From Gracilimonas sp040877545 (lineage in GTDB: Bacteria; Bacteroidota; Rhodothermia; Balneolales; Balneolaceae), in NCBI GenBank assembly GCA_040877545.1, contig JBBDNN010000063.1:19130-83129 (forward strand): 64,000 nucleotides of DNA, given 5' to 3'. This document shows positions 53,930 through 63,185 of this stretch, one piece after another (position 1 is the stretch's first letter; each line of letters opens with the position of its first letter). Below the pieces are notes generated by a model, which was given only the letters and a program-made list of their open reading frames with translations, was not told where the DNA came from and made no database searches. The position numbers and the translations under genes were made by a program.

Positions 53930-54691
53930 ATGATCACCAAAAAAAATATTTCCGAGCACATACTTTTAGCTACCATAAGCAGGCCAGAAACCCGCAACGC
54001 AATTGATCCTGAAGTAATGAGGGAGCTGGGTGAATTGGTTACGGAACTTGAGCAAAATGAGGACATTCTGGTTTTTATTTTGACCGGCGAGGGAACCGAC
54101 TCTTTTATTTCGGGAGGTGATCTGATCAAATTTCACACCATTAAATCTCAAGACAAAGCCGAAGAAATGTCACGAAAAATGCACCACATCCTTAACCGGA
54201 TTGAAAAGCTTCCCTGCTGGACAATCGCCTGTGTAAATGGCGATGTCTATGGCGGTGGCATTGAAACAATGCTGGCTTTTGATTTTCGCCTTTCGGCTCC
54301 CAGCGTGAAATTCGGCTTCACACAAGGCCGCTTTAGTCTGGTGCCAGGATGGGGCGGTCTCACTCGTTTAACAGAAAATGCCGGACGAGCTAAAGCCTTA
54401 GAATGGTTAGGAAAATCATCTGTAATTTCAGCAAATACAGCTTTAATTCATGGTGTGATCGGGCACATCTTACCTGGTGAAAATCTCGAAAAAGAAACAC
54501 TTGAATGGGTGGAAGATCTCACCAAAAACGACCGCACTTTCATTCACACATTAAAACAGGGAGCAAACCATTTCTCAGAGGCCCGGGAACAGGTTTTATC
54601 TTCAGAAATTGAACCCTTTGCAAAGCTTTGGGTAAAGGAAGATCACCTAAAAAGGGTGGAGAGTTTTATTAATGAAAAACAAGAGCGGTAG
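53930..54691 (+). CDS. Enoyl-CoA hydratase/isomerase (crotonase) family protein
   Basis: 253 residues with the crotonase fold. The oxyanion motifs are ISGGDLIKFH and YGGGIETMLAFDF; VPGWGGLTRL follows. Where hydratases have the first catalytic Glu (usually FGxPE), this protein has FGFTQ, so it is Gln. The second Glu position seems kept (KALEWLG). This argues against standard hydratase activity; an isomerase, decarboxylase or hydrolase of the superfamily is possible. Monocistronic. Confidence 0.8.
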   Translation: MITKKNISEHILLATISRPETRNAIDPEVMRELGELVTELEQNEDILVFILTGEGTDSFISGGDLIKFHTIKSQDKAEEMSRKMHHILNRIEKLPCWTIACVNGDVYGGGIETMLAFDFRLSAPSVKFGFTQGRFSLVPGWGGLTRLTENAGRAKALEWLGKSSVISANTALIHGVIGHILPGENLEKETLEWVEDLTKNDRTFIHTLKQGANHFSEAREQVLSSEIEPFAKLWVKEDHLKRVESFINEKQER

Positions 54692-54763
54692 TTAAGGTTT
54701 TCGACTGCTATTCCTATTTATAGTCCTGCCAATGCCAGCTGTCAGTCAATTTAACTTCTAACT

Positions 54764-55168
54764 TTACTCACCTTCTAAAAGTAAAAAAAGCTCTACTCTG
54801 GCAAGCCCAACGGTGATAATTCCGATTTCTCTTGCTGCTCTTCGGGAGAGGTCAATGACCCGCCCTTCTACAAAAGGGCCGCGATCGTTAATCCGGACAG
54901 TTACAGATTGTCCATTATCTTTATTTTCAACCCGAACAATGGAATTAAAGGGTAAGGTTTTATGAGCGGCCGTCAACGCTTCCATATCATAAATTTCGCC
55001 ATTGGCTGTTGGGCCACCGTGGAAATTATCGCCATACCAGCTTGCGATCCCGGTTTCTAACAATTGTCCTTTAGTCAGATCATTACTTCCTGTAATTTGG
55101 CAAGCTCCTGTAAACGCGGTAAGCACAATCAGCAGATAAAGAATAAAATTTGGACGTATAAAAGTCAT
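54764..55168 (-). CDS. RlpA-like septal ring lipoprotein
   Basis: 134 residues, a lipoprotein with lipobox TGAC (Cys23) and the RlpA double-psi barrel: GIASWYGDNFHGGPTANGEIYDMEALTAAHKTLPFNSIVRVEN...VRINDRGPF...VIDLSRRAAREIG. The motif is complete, including the WYG and DRGP elements. No SPOR domain is present. In other bacteria RlpA is a septal peptidoglycan lytic transglycosylase; this short form may share it. Convergent with the crotonase gene. Confidence 0.9.
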   Translation of the reverse strand: MTFIRPNFILYLLIVLTAFTGACQITGSNDLTKGQLLETGIASWYGDNFHGGPTANGEIYDMEALTAAHKTLPFNSIVRVENKDNGQSVTVRINDRGPFVEGRVIDLSRRAAREIGIITVGLARVELFLLLEGE

Positions 55169-55295
55169 TGACCGGTATTTAATAGAAAATGATCCTGAGC
55201 TAAGAAAAATTAATCAGCTATGGCCGATTTACAGATACGTAATACTGAATTCTGTACATTGTTGAATACCATAACTCACATTTTGTTTCTCAGCA

Positions 55296-57425
55296 TTGAA
55301 TAAACCTTACCTAAAGCACGTATTATTTTTATTGGCAGGATTTCTATTGTTAGGCATTCCATTACTGCGCGATTTCCATTTTGAGTCCGCTATTCTTGTT
55401 GCAGTAATTGGCTGTTTTTGGGCGGGACTTCAGGCAGCCAAACCTTCATCCAATCAAGACTTTTTTACATCGCTCCGCATACTCGGCTTTTTATACCTGA
55501 CGGGAATTCCTCTCTTCCTATATGCACTTTTTACCGACTGCCTGACAGTTGATGGGATTGGTTTCTGGTTATTAATACCCTTTCCCAGCGTGTATTTTGG
55601 AGCAGCCGTTGGCCGATTGGTTCGAAAGTTTCACCTGTCATTTCCACTTACTATTACCACAACCATCCTGATATTTTGTGCCGCGGGAATTTGGTTGCTG
55701 GAATTTCTCAATTTTCCACAGGTGTACTTTTATAATCATGTATGGGGAGTTTGGCCGGGGCCGATTTATGATGAAGCCGTTCAAATTTCCGGTTCTTTTT
55801 TCTTTTTTCGATGGCTCACTTTTTTGTGGATTATTCTCCTCTGGATTCTCCCCTCATGGAATAGGGATATCCAGACAAAACTGATTACCGGCCTGGCAGT
55901 AATCGCACTTATGCTTAGCTATTTAAACCTGGATGAATTTGGGATTATCAGTCCTTACCAAACCATTCAGCAGCAACTTGGCGGCCTTCATCAAACTGAA
56001 CATTTTGATATTTATTTTGATGATGAGTTTTACTCAGAGGATGAAATTACCTACTGGGGACAACGTCATGAATTCCATTTTCATCAGCTTGTTGAATTAT
56101 TGAAAATCGACTGGCCGCAGAACCGCAAAATTGAGAGTTATTTATATGCTCATGCCTGGCAGAAAAAGAAAATTACGGGAGCAAAATTCACCAGCTATGT
56201 TCCGGTATGGCTGGAACAGGATCAGCTTCATATTGCAAAACATCATCTTGAGCGGGTTTTAAAGCACGAACTTGTTCATGTAATTTCCAAGCAATTCGGA
56301 AATCGTTTATTTAATGCGAGCCTGAGCATCGGGTTGATTGAAGGTGCCGCAGAAGGGATTGCCAAAGATGCATCACCACAAAGTACACTACATCAAATTG
56401 TTGCTTCCGAAAAACCCTATCCAACGGCGGAAGAAATGAAGTTAGCTCTTTCCATCGCCGGATTTTATAGCAGTGCGAGCGCCATCAGCTATACTACGGC
56501 CGGTTCGTTTGTAGATTATTTGTTGAAGGAATTTCCTGTTGAAGACTTCAAGAGAGCTTATCCATCCGGTGATTTTGAAGAGGCTTATTCTCACTCTTTT
56601 GAGGATTTAGTTGAAGGATGGCATCAGAAATTAGTTGAGACCGAAATTGATTCGGTGGACCGGCGCATCTCCGAGTTTATTTTTGCCCAGCGTTCTCTAT
56701 TTCAGAAAACCTGTCCGCATTCCGTGTCCAGGGAATTAAGGCTTTGGGATGAATATCGTTTCCGCCTGGCAGATGAAGATTCCACAACCGCCCATAAAAA
56801 GCTGGATGAGCTTTTTGAGCTCGATAATGAAAATGAACTTGTACACGCCGAATGGATTTCTTCAAAATTACACCGGGGTGAATATGAGGAAGTTCTTGCC
56901 AGTTTCTCAGAAGAGGACACTCTGCTCACCATCCAGGTTCTCCACGCCGATGCATTGTACTTAAATGAGAGTTATCATAAAGCCGATTCACTGCTCCAAT
57001 TCATCGCACCGGATATTCAAAATTCTGAGGCTATAAATTTTCGTTATTCCCTTCAGCTTCGGGAAGACAGTTTGACGTGGCACCATCACACCCAAAGAAG
57101 ATATGCCGGTTATTTGCCAGACAGCACGGAGTTTGAGCAGCTGAATATGGCAAATAAAGTGGAAAATGTAGGGCAGGCAATTGAAAAGGATATTCACCAA
57201 AAACTTCTACGGTACAGCTACATTCTTTTGAAGGAAGAAGCCCATCCCGATTGGTTTGATATCTACCGGCAGCAAATAGGCCGGCTGATTTTTCTAAAGG
57301 AATTTGAACTTGCCGAACAATGGCTTGAAAAAGTTTCCCGGCTTGATTTACGCCTTCGCCACCAGGAAATTTTGGAGGAATTATACGAGTGGTATGAATT
57401 CAGCACTTTCAATAGAGCAGACTAA
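55296..57425 (+). CDS. Membrane protein with peptidase MA-type HExxH domain
   Basis: 709 residues starting at TTG (55296). Six membrane helices fill the first 210 residues (for example LFLLAGFLLLGIPLL and WIILLWILPSW). Residues about 230-460 are a gluzincin-like domain with H324-E-L-V-H328 and downstream E349 (IEGAAEGIA). The remaining 250 residues are helical, TPR-like. The pairing of a membrane core, peptidase MA domain and helical tail is an unusual arrangement; the substrate is unknown. The start has no strong SD. Confidence 0.75.
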   Translation: MNKPYLKHVLFLLAGFLLLGIPLLRDFHFESAILVAVIGCFWAGLQAAKPSSNQDFFTSLRILGFLYLTGIPLFLYALFTDCLTVDGIGFWLLIPFPSVYFGAAVGRLVRKFHLSFPLTITTTILIFCAAGIWLLEFLNFPQVYFYNHVWGVWPGPIYDEAVQISGSFFFFRWLTFLWIILLWILPSWNRDIQTKLITGLAVIALMLSYLNLDEFGIISPYQTIQQQLGGLHQTEHFDIYFDDEFYSEDEITYWGQRHEFHFHQLVELLKIDWPQNRKIESYLYAHAWQKKKITGAKFTSYVPVWLEQDQLHIAKHHLERVLKHELVHVISKQFGNRLFNASLSIGLIEGAAEGIAKDASPQSTLHQIVASEKPYPTAEEMKLALSIAGFYSSASAISYTTAGSFVDYLLKEFPVEDFKRAYPSGDFEEAYSHSFEDLVEGWHQKLVETEIDSVDRRISEFIFAQRSLFQKTCPHSVSRELRLWDEYRFRLADEDSTTAHKKLDELFELDNENELVHAEWISSKLHRGEYEEVLASFSEEDTLLTIQVLHADALYLNESYHKADSLLQFIAPDIQNSEAINFRYSLQLREDSLTWHHHTQRRYAGYLPDSTEFEQLNMANKVENVGQAIEKDIHQKLLRYSYILLKEEAHPDWFDIYRQQIGRLIFLKEFELAEQWLEKVSRLDLRLRHQEILEELYEWYEFSTFNRAD

Positions 57426-57504
57426 TAAAAAACCAGCCCATTGAACTGTTGCACGTTAAACGGATTATCCACAATTTCCGAAAAGCTTATTTCTACCGGT
57501 TAAA

Positions 57505-58602
57505 ATGCCTGCTAAAAATCGAATACTTCTAATAAATTCTCTTGCCTGCTTTATATGGTCGGCATTTATACTCTCTCCACTTACTGGAACTGCACAGGAT
57601 TGGCGGCTTTCGGCAGGATATAGTTTGCAAAATGTAGGCTTTAAGTATATCCCTAATTCTTTTTATGATGGTGAGACAGGTACTGCAAGCAAAGGCATAT
57701 TGGAAGCCGAGCTCGAACGTTACCTCCTTTACCGTCTTTATATTGCCGGCAAAGCTGAATACCTTTTTCAGAATCAAAAGTCTTATGTAATTGGCGGGCC
57801 TGTTAATTTTCAGCAGGCAAATATAGGCGCTTCCATCGGCTTACAGTGGCCAAAAACCGGTGTATATGCCGGAGTTAAAGCCGGACGGGTTTGGGATATA
57901 AATATGATGGGACAAGATTCCAATGATGAAGTTACCTGGATTCCTCCTGATGAAAATGCCGATCGATGGACAACCGCATTTACCGGTGGAATAAAATATT
58001 ACCTGCTTAGTTTTTTGCGCTTGCAACTGGAAGTAACCAAAACCACTAATTTTCCAGAAGCTGTTTTCCCAGCACAAACCTCTACTGATCAGCCCGCTTT
58101 TAAATCTTTTGATTTCAATCCCATTTCAGTGTCTTTAGGCATTTCCATCAGTATTCCCTGGAATAGCAAAAAAAGACTAGAGCGACTAAATAATACCGGG
58201 TCTTTGCCTATTTTAAGCGCCGGTTCTGTTAGTTTTTCCTCCCCTATTCGAAAGGGAGCTATGATAACTTCCGGCTATGGGCCGCGATGGAATACCACTC
58301 ACCAAGGGGTAGATATTGATGCTCAACGCGGGGAAAGTATCTATGCAGCGGCAAATGGAGTAGTTATAAAAGCCGGAACAGGTTCAGGATATGGTAAGAT
58401 GGTTAAGGTTCAACACAGCAATGGCTACTCTACAGTTTATGCTCATCTAAGAAGAGTGAAAGTGAAAGAAGGCCAGAAAGTCCGCAAAGGAGATGTAATC
58501 GGAAAAGCCGGCAACACCGGAACTTCCAGCGGAGTCCATCTACACTTCGAAATTCTGAAAAACAATTCAGCTGTAGATCCACAATCCTATGTAAGGTTCT
58601 GA
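57505..58602 (+). CDS. M23 peptidase fused to an outer-membrane-type beta-barrel
   Basis: 365 residues with a signal peptide (ending GTAQ). Residues 30-222 look like an eight-strand outer-membrane barrel (WRLSAGYSLQNVGFKYI, YRLYIAGKAEYLF, NIGASIGLQWPKTGVYAGVKAG, KYYLLSFLRLQLEV, ISVSLGISISIPW). Residues 245-365 are a complete LytM domain with H266/D270 in HQGVD, H314 in YAH and H345/H347 in HLHFE. So the peptidoglycan endopeptidase may be anchored by its own barrel, facing the periplasm. I do not know another protein with this layout. Confidence 0.8.
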   Translation: MPAKNRILLINSLACFIWSAFILSPLTGTAQDWRLSAGYSLQNVGFKYIPNSFYDGETGTASKGILEAELERYLLYRLYIAGKAEYLFQNQKSYVIGGPVNFQQANIGASIGLQWPKTGVYAGVKAGRVWDINMMGQDSNDEVTWIPPDENADRWTTAFTGGIKYYLLSFLRLQLEVTKTTNFPEAVFPAQTSTDQPAFKSFDFNPISVSLGISISIPWNSKKRLERLNNTGSLPILSAGSVSFSSPIRKGAMITSGYGPRWNTTHQGVDIDAQRGESIYAAANGVVIKAGTGSGYGKMVKVQHSNGYSTVYAHLRRVKVKEGQKVRKGDVIGKAGNTGTSSGVHLHFEILKNNSAVDPQSYVRF

Positions 58603-58628
58603 AAAGAAACGATCCCTGTTCCCGGTTC

Positions 58629-58695
58629 TTTTTCTCGCGGGTATCTGCTTAGCCAGACGCTGAATTACCCAGATTTTCTTCTACGAAACTCAGCG
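58629..58695. repeat. Intergenic repeat unit, copy A
   Basis: This 67-bp stretch contains TCGCG, AGCCAGACGC, an A/T-rich core and ACTCAGCG in order. The same blocks recur at 59488-59556. It lies on the left of the IYD-like gene. Confidence 0.55.
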
Positions 58696-58779
58696 GGAAC
58701 CCAACCAATTCCTGTTGAAAATTCGTTTTTGCAATAAGCTTTATTATGTTCTCAAATAAAACTAATCAGACAAGATCCT

Positions 58780-59448
58780 ATGCGTGAAGCCATTTTTGTA
58801 CCGCTTACATCCTACCAGGAAATTCCTCTTGAGGAAATGAAAATTCGCGCCGCCGATTTCTACGATCACATGAAACGCCGGCGAACGGTTCGGGATTTCT
58901 CAGACCGGCCGGTTCCCAGGGAAATCATCGAGCACTGTTTGCTTGCAGCGGGAACTGCGCCAAATGGTGCCAACAAACAGCCCTGGCATTTTGCGGTGGT
59001 AAAGGATTCTGAAGTGAAAAAGAAAATCCGTGAAGCGGCGGAAGATGAAGAGCATGAATTCTATAATCGCCGTGCCCCGGAAGACTGGCTTGAAGACTTA
59101 ATCCCCTTCGGCACCAATGAGGAAAAACCATTCCTCGAAAAAGCACCGTACCTGATTGGCATCTTTGCTCAAAATTATGACCTAAATGAAGCCGGTGAAA
59201 AAGAGAAGCATTATTATGTGAAAGAATCGGTGGGAATTGCCACTGGGATTTTAATTACTGCACTCCATAATGCCGGCCTCGCAACATTAACCCACACGCC
59301 CAGTCCGATGGGGTTTTTGAATGAAATTATGAAGCGGCCCTCCAATGAAAAACCATTTCTGCTGCTGGTGGTAGGTTATCCCGAAAAGAACGTCTCGGTT
59401 CCCGACATCAACAAAAAGCCACTGGAGGAGATTACCAGTTTTTTGTGA
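58780..59448 (+). CDS. Iodotyrosine-deiodinase-like flavoprotein of the nitroreductase superfamily
   Basis: 222 residues. FMN-binding motifs are RRRTVRDFS (about 34-41) and APNGANKQPWHF (60-71). The lid region has E91, Y95 and K116 (EHEFYNRRAPEDWLEDL...EEKPFLEKAPY), the substrate-zwitterion triad that marks iodotyrosine deiodinase (IYD) proteins. Bacterial IYDs from Bacteroidota are known to dehalogenate halotyrosines using FMN. The natural substrate here is not known. The soluble form has no membrane anchor. It lies between two copies of an intergenic repeat. Confidence 0.82.
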   Translation: MREAIFVPLTSYQEIPLEEMKIRAADFYDHMKRRRTVRDFSDRPVPREIIEHCLLAAGTAPNGANKQPWHFAVVKDSEVKKKIREAAEDEEHEFYNRRAPEDWLEDLIPFGTNEEKPFLEKAPYLIGIFAQNYDLNEAGEKEKHYYVKESVGIATGILITALHNAGLATLTHTPSPMGFLNEIMKRPSNEKPFLLLVVGYPEKNVSVPDINKKPLEEITSFL

Positions 59449-59487
59449 TGGTTATTTTTTTAATTCTATTACAGATCAGACCAAGCA

Positions 59488-59556
59488 TTTTTCCTCGCGT
59501 ATTTTCGCTGAGCCAGACGCAGAGTCGCAGATTCATCTTCTCCGCGCAACTCAGCG
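59488..59556. repeat. Intergenic repeat unit, copy B
   Basis: Direct repeat of copy A (58629-58695): TCGCG, then AGCCAGACGC, AGATT-like core, CTTCT-CG and ACTCAGCG, with many substitutions. A further CTGCG-CAACTCTGC block follows to about 59580, so this copy may be longer. Confidence 0.5.
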
Positions 59557-59720
59557 TATTTCATCTGCGCAACTCTGCAAGAAATCTTTTTTTTGCCAGG
59601 CCTACATGGTTTTCGTGAAGATTTATAATAAGAATTGATGGTACTCTGATTAGCTTTAAGGTAACTTCTGGTTTCAGCATAAAAATAGCTTTGGCACAAA
59701 TTCACCACCATTTATAATAT

Positions 59721-60350
59721 ATGAGTAAAGAAAAGCCCGAAAAGAAAAGTTCACTAAAGAAAGAGTTGAGTCAGTGGGGGTTTTCCCTGGGCATCATAGC
59801 CATTCTTTATGCCACCGGACTACACACTGAAGTAATTGGAAGACTTCAAAGTGTACTGCTTTTTTCTGGAATTTTACAGCCGGATACTGAACTTGCTGAA
59901 GGGTTAAAAAAGGATGCTTATTTCGATATGCCGATGGTATCGCTGGGTGGCGAGTATAGTTCTCTTGAAGAGTTTCAGGGCAAAACAATTTTTTTGAATT
60001 TCTGGGCAACATGGTGTCCGCCGTGCATTGCCGAGATGCCCAACATTCAGGATTTGTATGATGATATTTCCTCAGAACAAAATATTCAATTTGTGATGCT
60101 TTCCCTGGACGAAGATCCTCAAAATGTGCAGGATTTTATCCATAGAAAAGGCTTCACTTTTCCGGTCTTTATTTTGAACGGAAGGAAACCGGGCGTTTAC
60201 AACAGTTCGGTGGTTCCCACCACTTATGTAATTTCACCAGAAGGAGAAATTGTAATGGAACATGCCGGAATGGCTAAATATAACACCGAGAGTTTTAAGG
60301 CTTTTTTACTGGGTGTTTCTTCTATGGAAGCGCCTGTAGACAGTTTTTAA
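59721..60350 (+). CDS. TlpA-type membrane-anchored thioredoxin
   Basis: 209 residues: one N-terminal membrane helix (WGFSLGIIAILYATGLHTE) and a thioredoxin fold with NFWATWCPPCIAEMP (redox Cys pair in WCPPC) and the cis-Pro VVPTTYVI. It would reduce or oxidise disulfides in the periplasm. Related TlpA proteins support cytochrome c maturation or outer-membrane biogenesis. No partner gene is adjacent. Confidence 0.88.
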   Translation: MSKEKPEKKSSLKKELSQWGFSLGIIAILYATGLHTEVIGRLQSVLLFSGILQPDTELAEGLKKDAYFDMPMVSLGGEYSSLEEFQGKTIFLNFWATWCPPCIAEMPNIQDLYDDISSEQNIQFVMLSLDEDPQNVQDFIHRKGFTFPVFILNGRKPGVYNSSVVPTTYVISPEGEIVMEHAGMAKYNTESFKAFLLGVSSMEAPVDSF

Positions 60351-60573
60351 GAATATATTGGTTATTTGCCGGATGCTGTCAGTGCCACTCAGCAACCTCT
60401 GCTGCGGAAGGAGTTTTACGAGTCAACTTCTTTCCTTTATTAAAAAGATGGATTTCAGCTTCTTCCCAAAAGATGTACTTTCAGGCCAGTAAAACTAAGT
60501 ACTAACTCCCTGGGGAACGAAGATTCTTCACTGCGTCTCTGCGTTCCATGTTCAGGATGAAAAATTTATTTAT

Positions 60574-61641
60574 ATGGAAAAAGTAATAGCAGGTATTCAG
60601 CAAATGGGGATTGGAATTCCGGATGTTCATAAAGCCACAAATTGGTACCGCAGGCATTTCGGGATGGATATTAAGGTGTTTGAGGATGCAGCCACGGCTG
60701 AATTGATGCTGCCTTATACCGGCGGAAAACCGCACGACCGCACCGCAATCCTGACAATGAATATGAAAGGCGGCGGCGGATTTGAAATCTGGCAATATAC
60801 CAGCCGCGAACCAGTTGCCGCCGATTTTGATTTGATGATGGGCGACCTCGGCATCAACTGCGCAAAAATTAAATCTATAGAGGTCTCGCGAACATTCGAG
60901 GAAATGAAAAATGCGGGAGTGCAAGTTTTAACTCCTTTAGAAAAAAATCCTGCCGGGGATTATAATTTCTTTGTAAAAGATCTCTACGGAAATATTTTCA
61001 ACGTGGTGAAAGGCCTGGATTTCTTCAAAACCAAAACCCCAAAAACCACCGGCGGAATCTCGGGAGCGGTTATCGGCTCTACCAATATTGAGGAAGCCCG
61101 GAAGTTGTATTCTGACATTTTAGGATATGATGAAGTGGTTTTCGATTCCACTTCCACCTTTCCAGACTTTCAGGGATTGCCTGGGGGAGATCACCAATTT
61201 CGACGGGTTTTACTTCGCCACTCCAAACCCCGGGAAGGCGGTTTCAGTAAGATGTTTGGTCCTACTGAAATTGAACTCATTGAAGTAAAAAAAAGATCAC
61301 CGAGAAAATTATTCAAAAATCGATACTGGGGAGATTTGGGCTTTATCCATCTTTGCTTTGATGTACAGGGAGTGGATGCCTTAAAAGAAGAATGTGAATC
61401 AAAAGGGTTCCCCTTTACCGTAGACAGCGCCAACAGTTTTGATATGGGCGAGGCTGCCGGAAGATTCACTTACATCGAAGATCCCGATGGTACACTGATA
61501 GAGTTCGTGGAAACCCACAAAGTGCCCATCATGAAAAAAATTGGTTGGTACATTGATATGACAAAACGCGATCCCAAGAAAAACCTGCCAAACTGGATGA
61601 TAAGTGCGCTGCGGTTTAGCCGGATGAAAGGGGAGAAATAG
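60574..61641 (+). CDS. Two-domain VOC (glyoxalase/dioxygenase fold) protein
   Basis: 355 residues made of two VOC modules: 5-155 (IQQMGIGIPDVHKATNWYRRHFGMDI...NFFVKDLYGNIFNVVKG) and 160-320 (ISGAVIGSTNIEEARKLYSDILGYDE...FTYIEDPDGTLIEFVET). The D-P-D-G-x-x-I-E-F metal-site end is intact in the second. The fold covers glyoxalases, dioxygenases and epimerases; the reaction cannot be given. Confidence 0.8.
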   Translation: MEKVIAGIQQMGIGIPDVHKATNWYRRHFGMDIKVFEDAATAELMLPYTGGKPHDRTAILTMNMKGGGGFEIWQYTSREPVAADFDLMMGDLGINCAKIKSIEVSRTFEEMKNAGVQVLTPLEKNPAGDYNFFVKDLYGNIFNVVKGLDFFKTKTPKTTGGISGAVIGSTNIEEARKLYSDILGYDEVVFDSTSTFPDFQGLPGGDHQFRRVLLRHSKPREGGFSKMFGPTEIELIEVKKRSPRKLFKNRYWGDLGFIHLCFDVQGVDALKEECESKGFPFTVDSANSFDMGEAAGRFTYIEDPDGTLIEFVETHKVPIMKKIGWYIDMTKRDPKKNLPNWMISALRFSRMKGEK

Positions 61642-61763
61642 AGCAAAGCAAACCGCAACAAAATAGCCCTGTTTTTAATTTTGAAGGGTAAAGCGTTTAA
61701 AAGTCATTCCCCACAGGAGGGAATCCATATTGTTGGAAATGACAAACGAACTGAATCAGGAAG

Positions 61764-61785
61764 ATCGCGGATCAAGGTCCGCGAT
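61764..61785. repeat. Small palindromic intergenic element
   Basis: ATCGCGGA (61764-61771) pairs with TCCGCGAT (61778-61785) around a 6-nt loop. It is followed by GAC and flanked upstream by ATTCCC...GGGAAT (around 61707-61727), a second short inverted pair. It lies in the gap between convergent genes. It has no T run, so a terminator is unlikely; it resembles REP-like elements. Confidence 0.55.
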
Positions 61786-61828
61786 GACTATTGCAGATTT
61801 ACCTTTAACAAGACATCGCATGGCAAAA

Positions 61829-62962
61829 TCAAGCAAACCGATCCGCCAACCGGTTAATCAAATACCCGCTTTCTTCCAGCGCCTGTGTAGCAAACTTTCC
61901 AAAGAAATCGGTTACTCCTTCAAACTCTTTTATGAAGCCCTCACGGTCATTCTGTTCCACCATTTTCACCAGTTTTTGGTGATGCTCAAAAAAGGAAAGT
62001 AGTAAGTCTCGGCGTTCTTTATTAGCGAAAACAATGTCGGCATATAATTCTGCGCTTTGAGCAAATATCCGGCCGGTCATCATCAATTCGGCCCGGTAAA
62101 TTGGGGATGAATAATCCAGCATATCGGATGGATTCAAATCATAATGCTCCATAAAAGAACCATGTAATAAGGCAACAAAATGACGAAGTCCCTGCACCAA
62201 ATGCATCACATGATCGTGTTTTTCGGGATCTGCCTGAATCACCCTCATCCCCCAAAGCTCACATTGTTTGGTGAGCCAATCCGCCTCTTCACCACCTCGC
62301 GCCGGACAAAAAACCATTAACTGCTTGGAAAGATTATGAACATCCGGCCCGTGCATGGGATGCAAACCAACTACCGGCCCTTCATGAACTGCAAGCATCG
62401 CCTGTATTGGGCCTGATTTATTACTGGTAAAATCAGCAAGGATGGTTTTTTTCTGAAGCCTGCCCTTCAACCGTTCAATAACGGATTCGGTTACATTTAT
62501 AGGTACCGTCACGATTACCAAATCCAGCTTGGTTGTCAGCTCTTCCAGTTCGTGCCAGTTTCCTTTATCTATAGAATAGGTGTGATGGCCGGTTTGAGTA
62601 GCTATGCGTTTGTATAACTTCCCCATCCCACCTTTACCGCCAATAAACAGAATATGCTTCGGCTCTTTTGTAGCAATTGGAAAAGTTGACTGCGACTGTG
62701 TGGCTCGCGAGGCAGTCATAATCATCCGTAAAAAGTCTTCTGCCCATTCCGGATCTATTCCTTTTTGTTTGGCGAGATTTTTGAACGCTTTCGATTTTTC
62801 TTCTTCCCGTGCAGGCACAAAAACCGGAAGCTGGTTCTCCACCTTTCGCTTGATTACATCCCGAACAATTTCACCCCGTTCTGATAAAAGATCCAGGATA
62901 TTTTCATCTATTTCATCGATTCGTTTCCGGGGAGATTCTAAGTCTTTATGCCGATGAGACAT
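61829..62962 (-). CDS. tyrA: Bifunctional chorismate mutase/prephenate dehydrogenase (T-protein type)
   Basis: 377 residues. Residues 8-95 are an AroQ-type chorismate mutase (RKRIDEIDENILDLLSERGEIVRDVIKRK). The dehydrogenase part begins ILFIGGKGGMGKLYKR (NAD-binding GGxGxMG) and has VGLHPMHGP, a conserved prephenate-site segment. Chorismate becomes prephenate, then 4-hydroxyphenylpyruvate for tyrosine. This fusion is the layout of enterobacterial T-protein. Chorismate is supplied by aroC in this window. Confidence 0.93.
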   Translation of the reverse strand: MSHRHKDLESPRKRIDEIDENILDLLSERGEIVRDVIKRKVENQLPVFVPAREEEKSKAFKNLAKQKGIDPEWAEDFLRMIMTASRATQSQSTFPIATKEPKHILFIGGKGGMGKLYKRIATQTGHHTYSIDKGNWHELEELTTKLDLVIVTVPINVTESVIERLKGRLQKKTILADFTSNKSGPIQAMLAVHEGPVVGLHPMHGPDVHNLSKQLMVFCPARGGEEADWLTKQCELWGMRVIQADPEKHDHVMHLVQGLRHFVALLHGSFMEHYDLNPSDMLDYSSPIYRAELMMTGRIFAQSAELYADIVFANKERRDLLLSFFEHHQKLVKMVEQNDREGFIKEFEGVTDFFGKFATQALEESGYLINRLADRFA

Positions 62963-63185
62963 TTTATTTATGGATTAATCTATTTCTGCCACTGAGCTAT
63001 ACAGGCACGAAATTTGGTTGATAGTTATCATCAGTTATGAAATGCCAAATGAATTTCAGCTACTAAAAAAAACAGACGCATGGAATGTTGTTGAAATTTC
63101 TGCGTTTTGTGATTCCGTGGCAAACATGATTCTGTTTTTCTATTTCCTAAGTTACGGCACAGTTTGTACCTTTAAAACTTAATTT

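Noticed and set aside
61730..62002. 90-codon plus-strand frame
   Set aside because: It covers the palindromic element and then runs antisense to tyrA; low-complexity and without an RBS.
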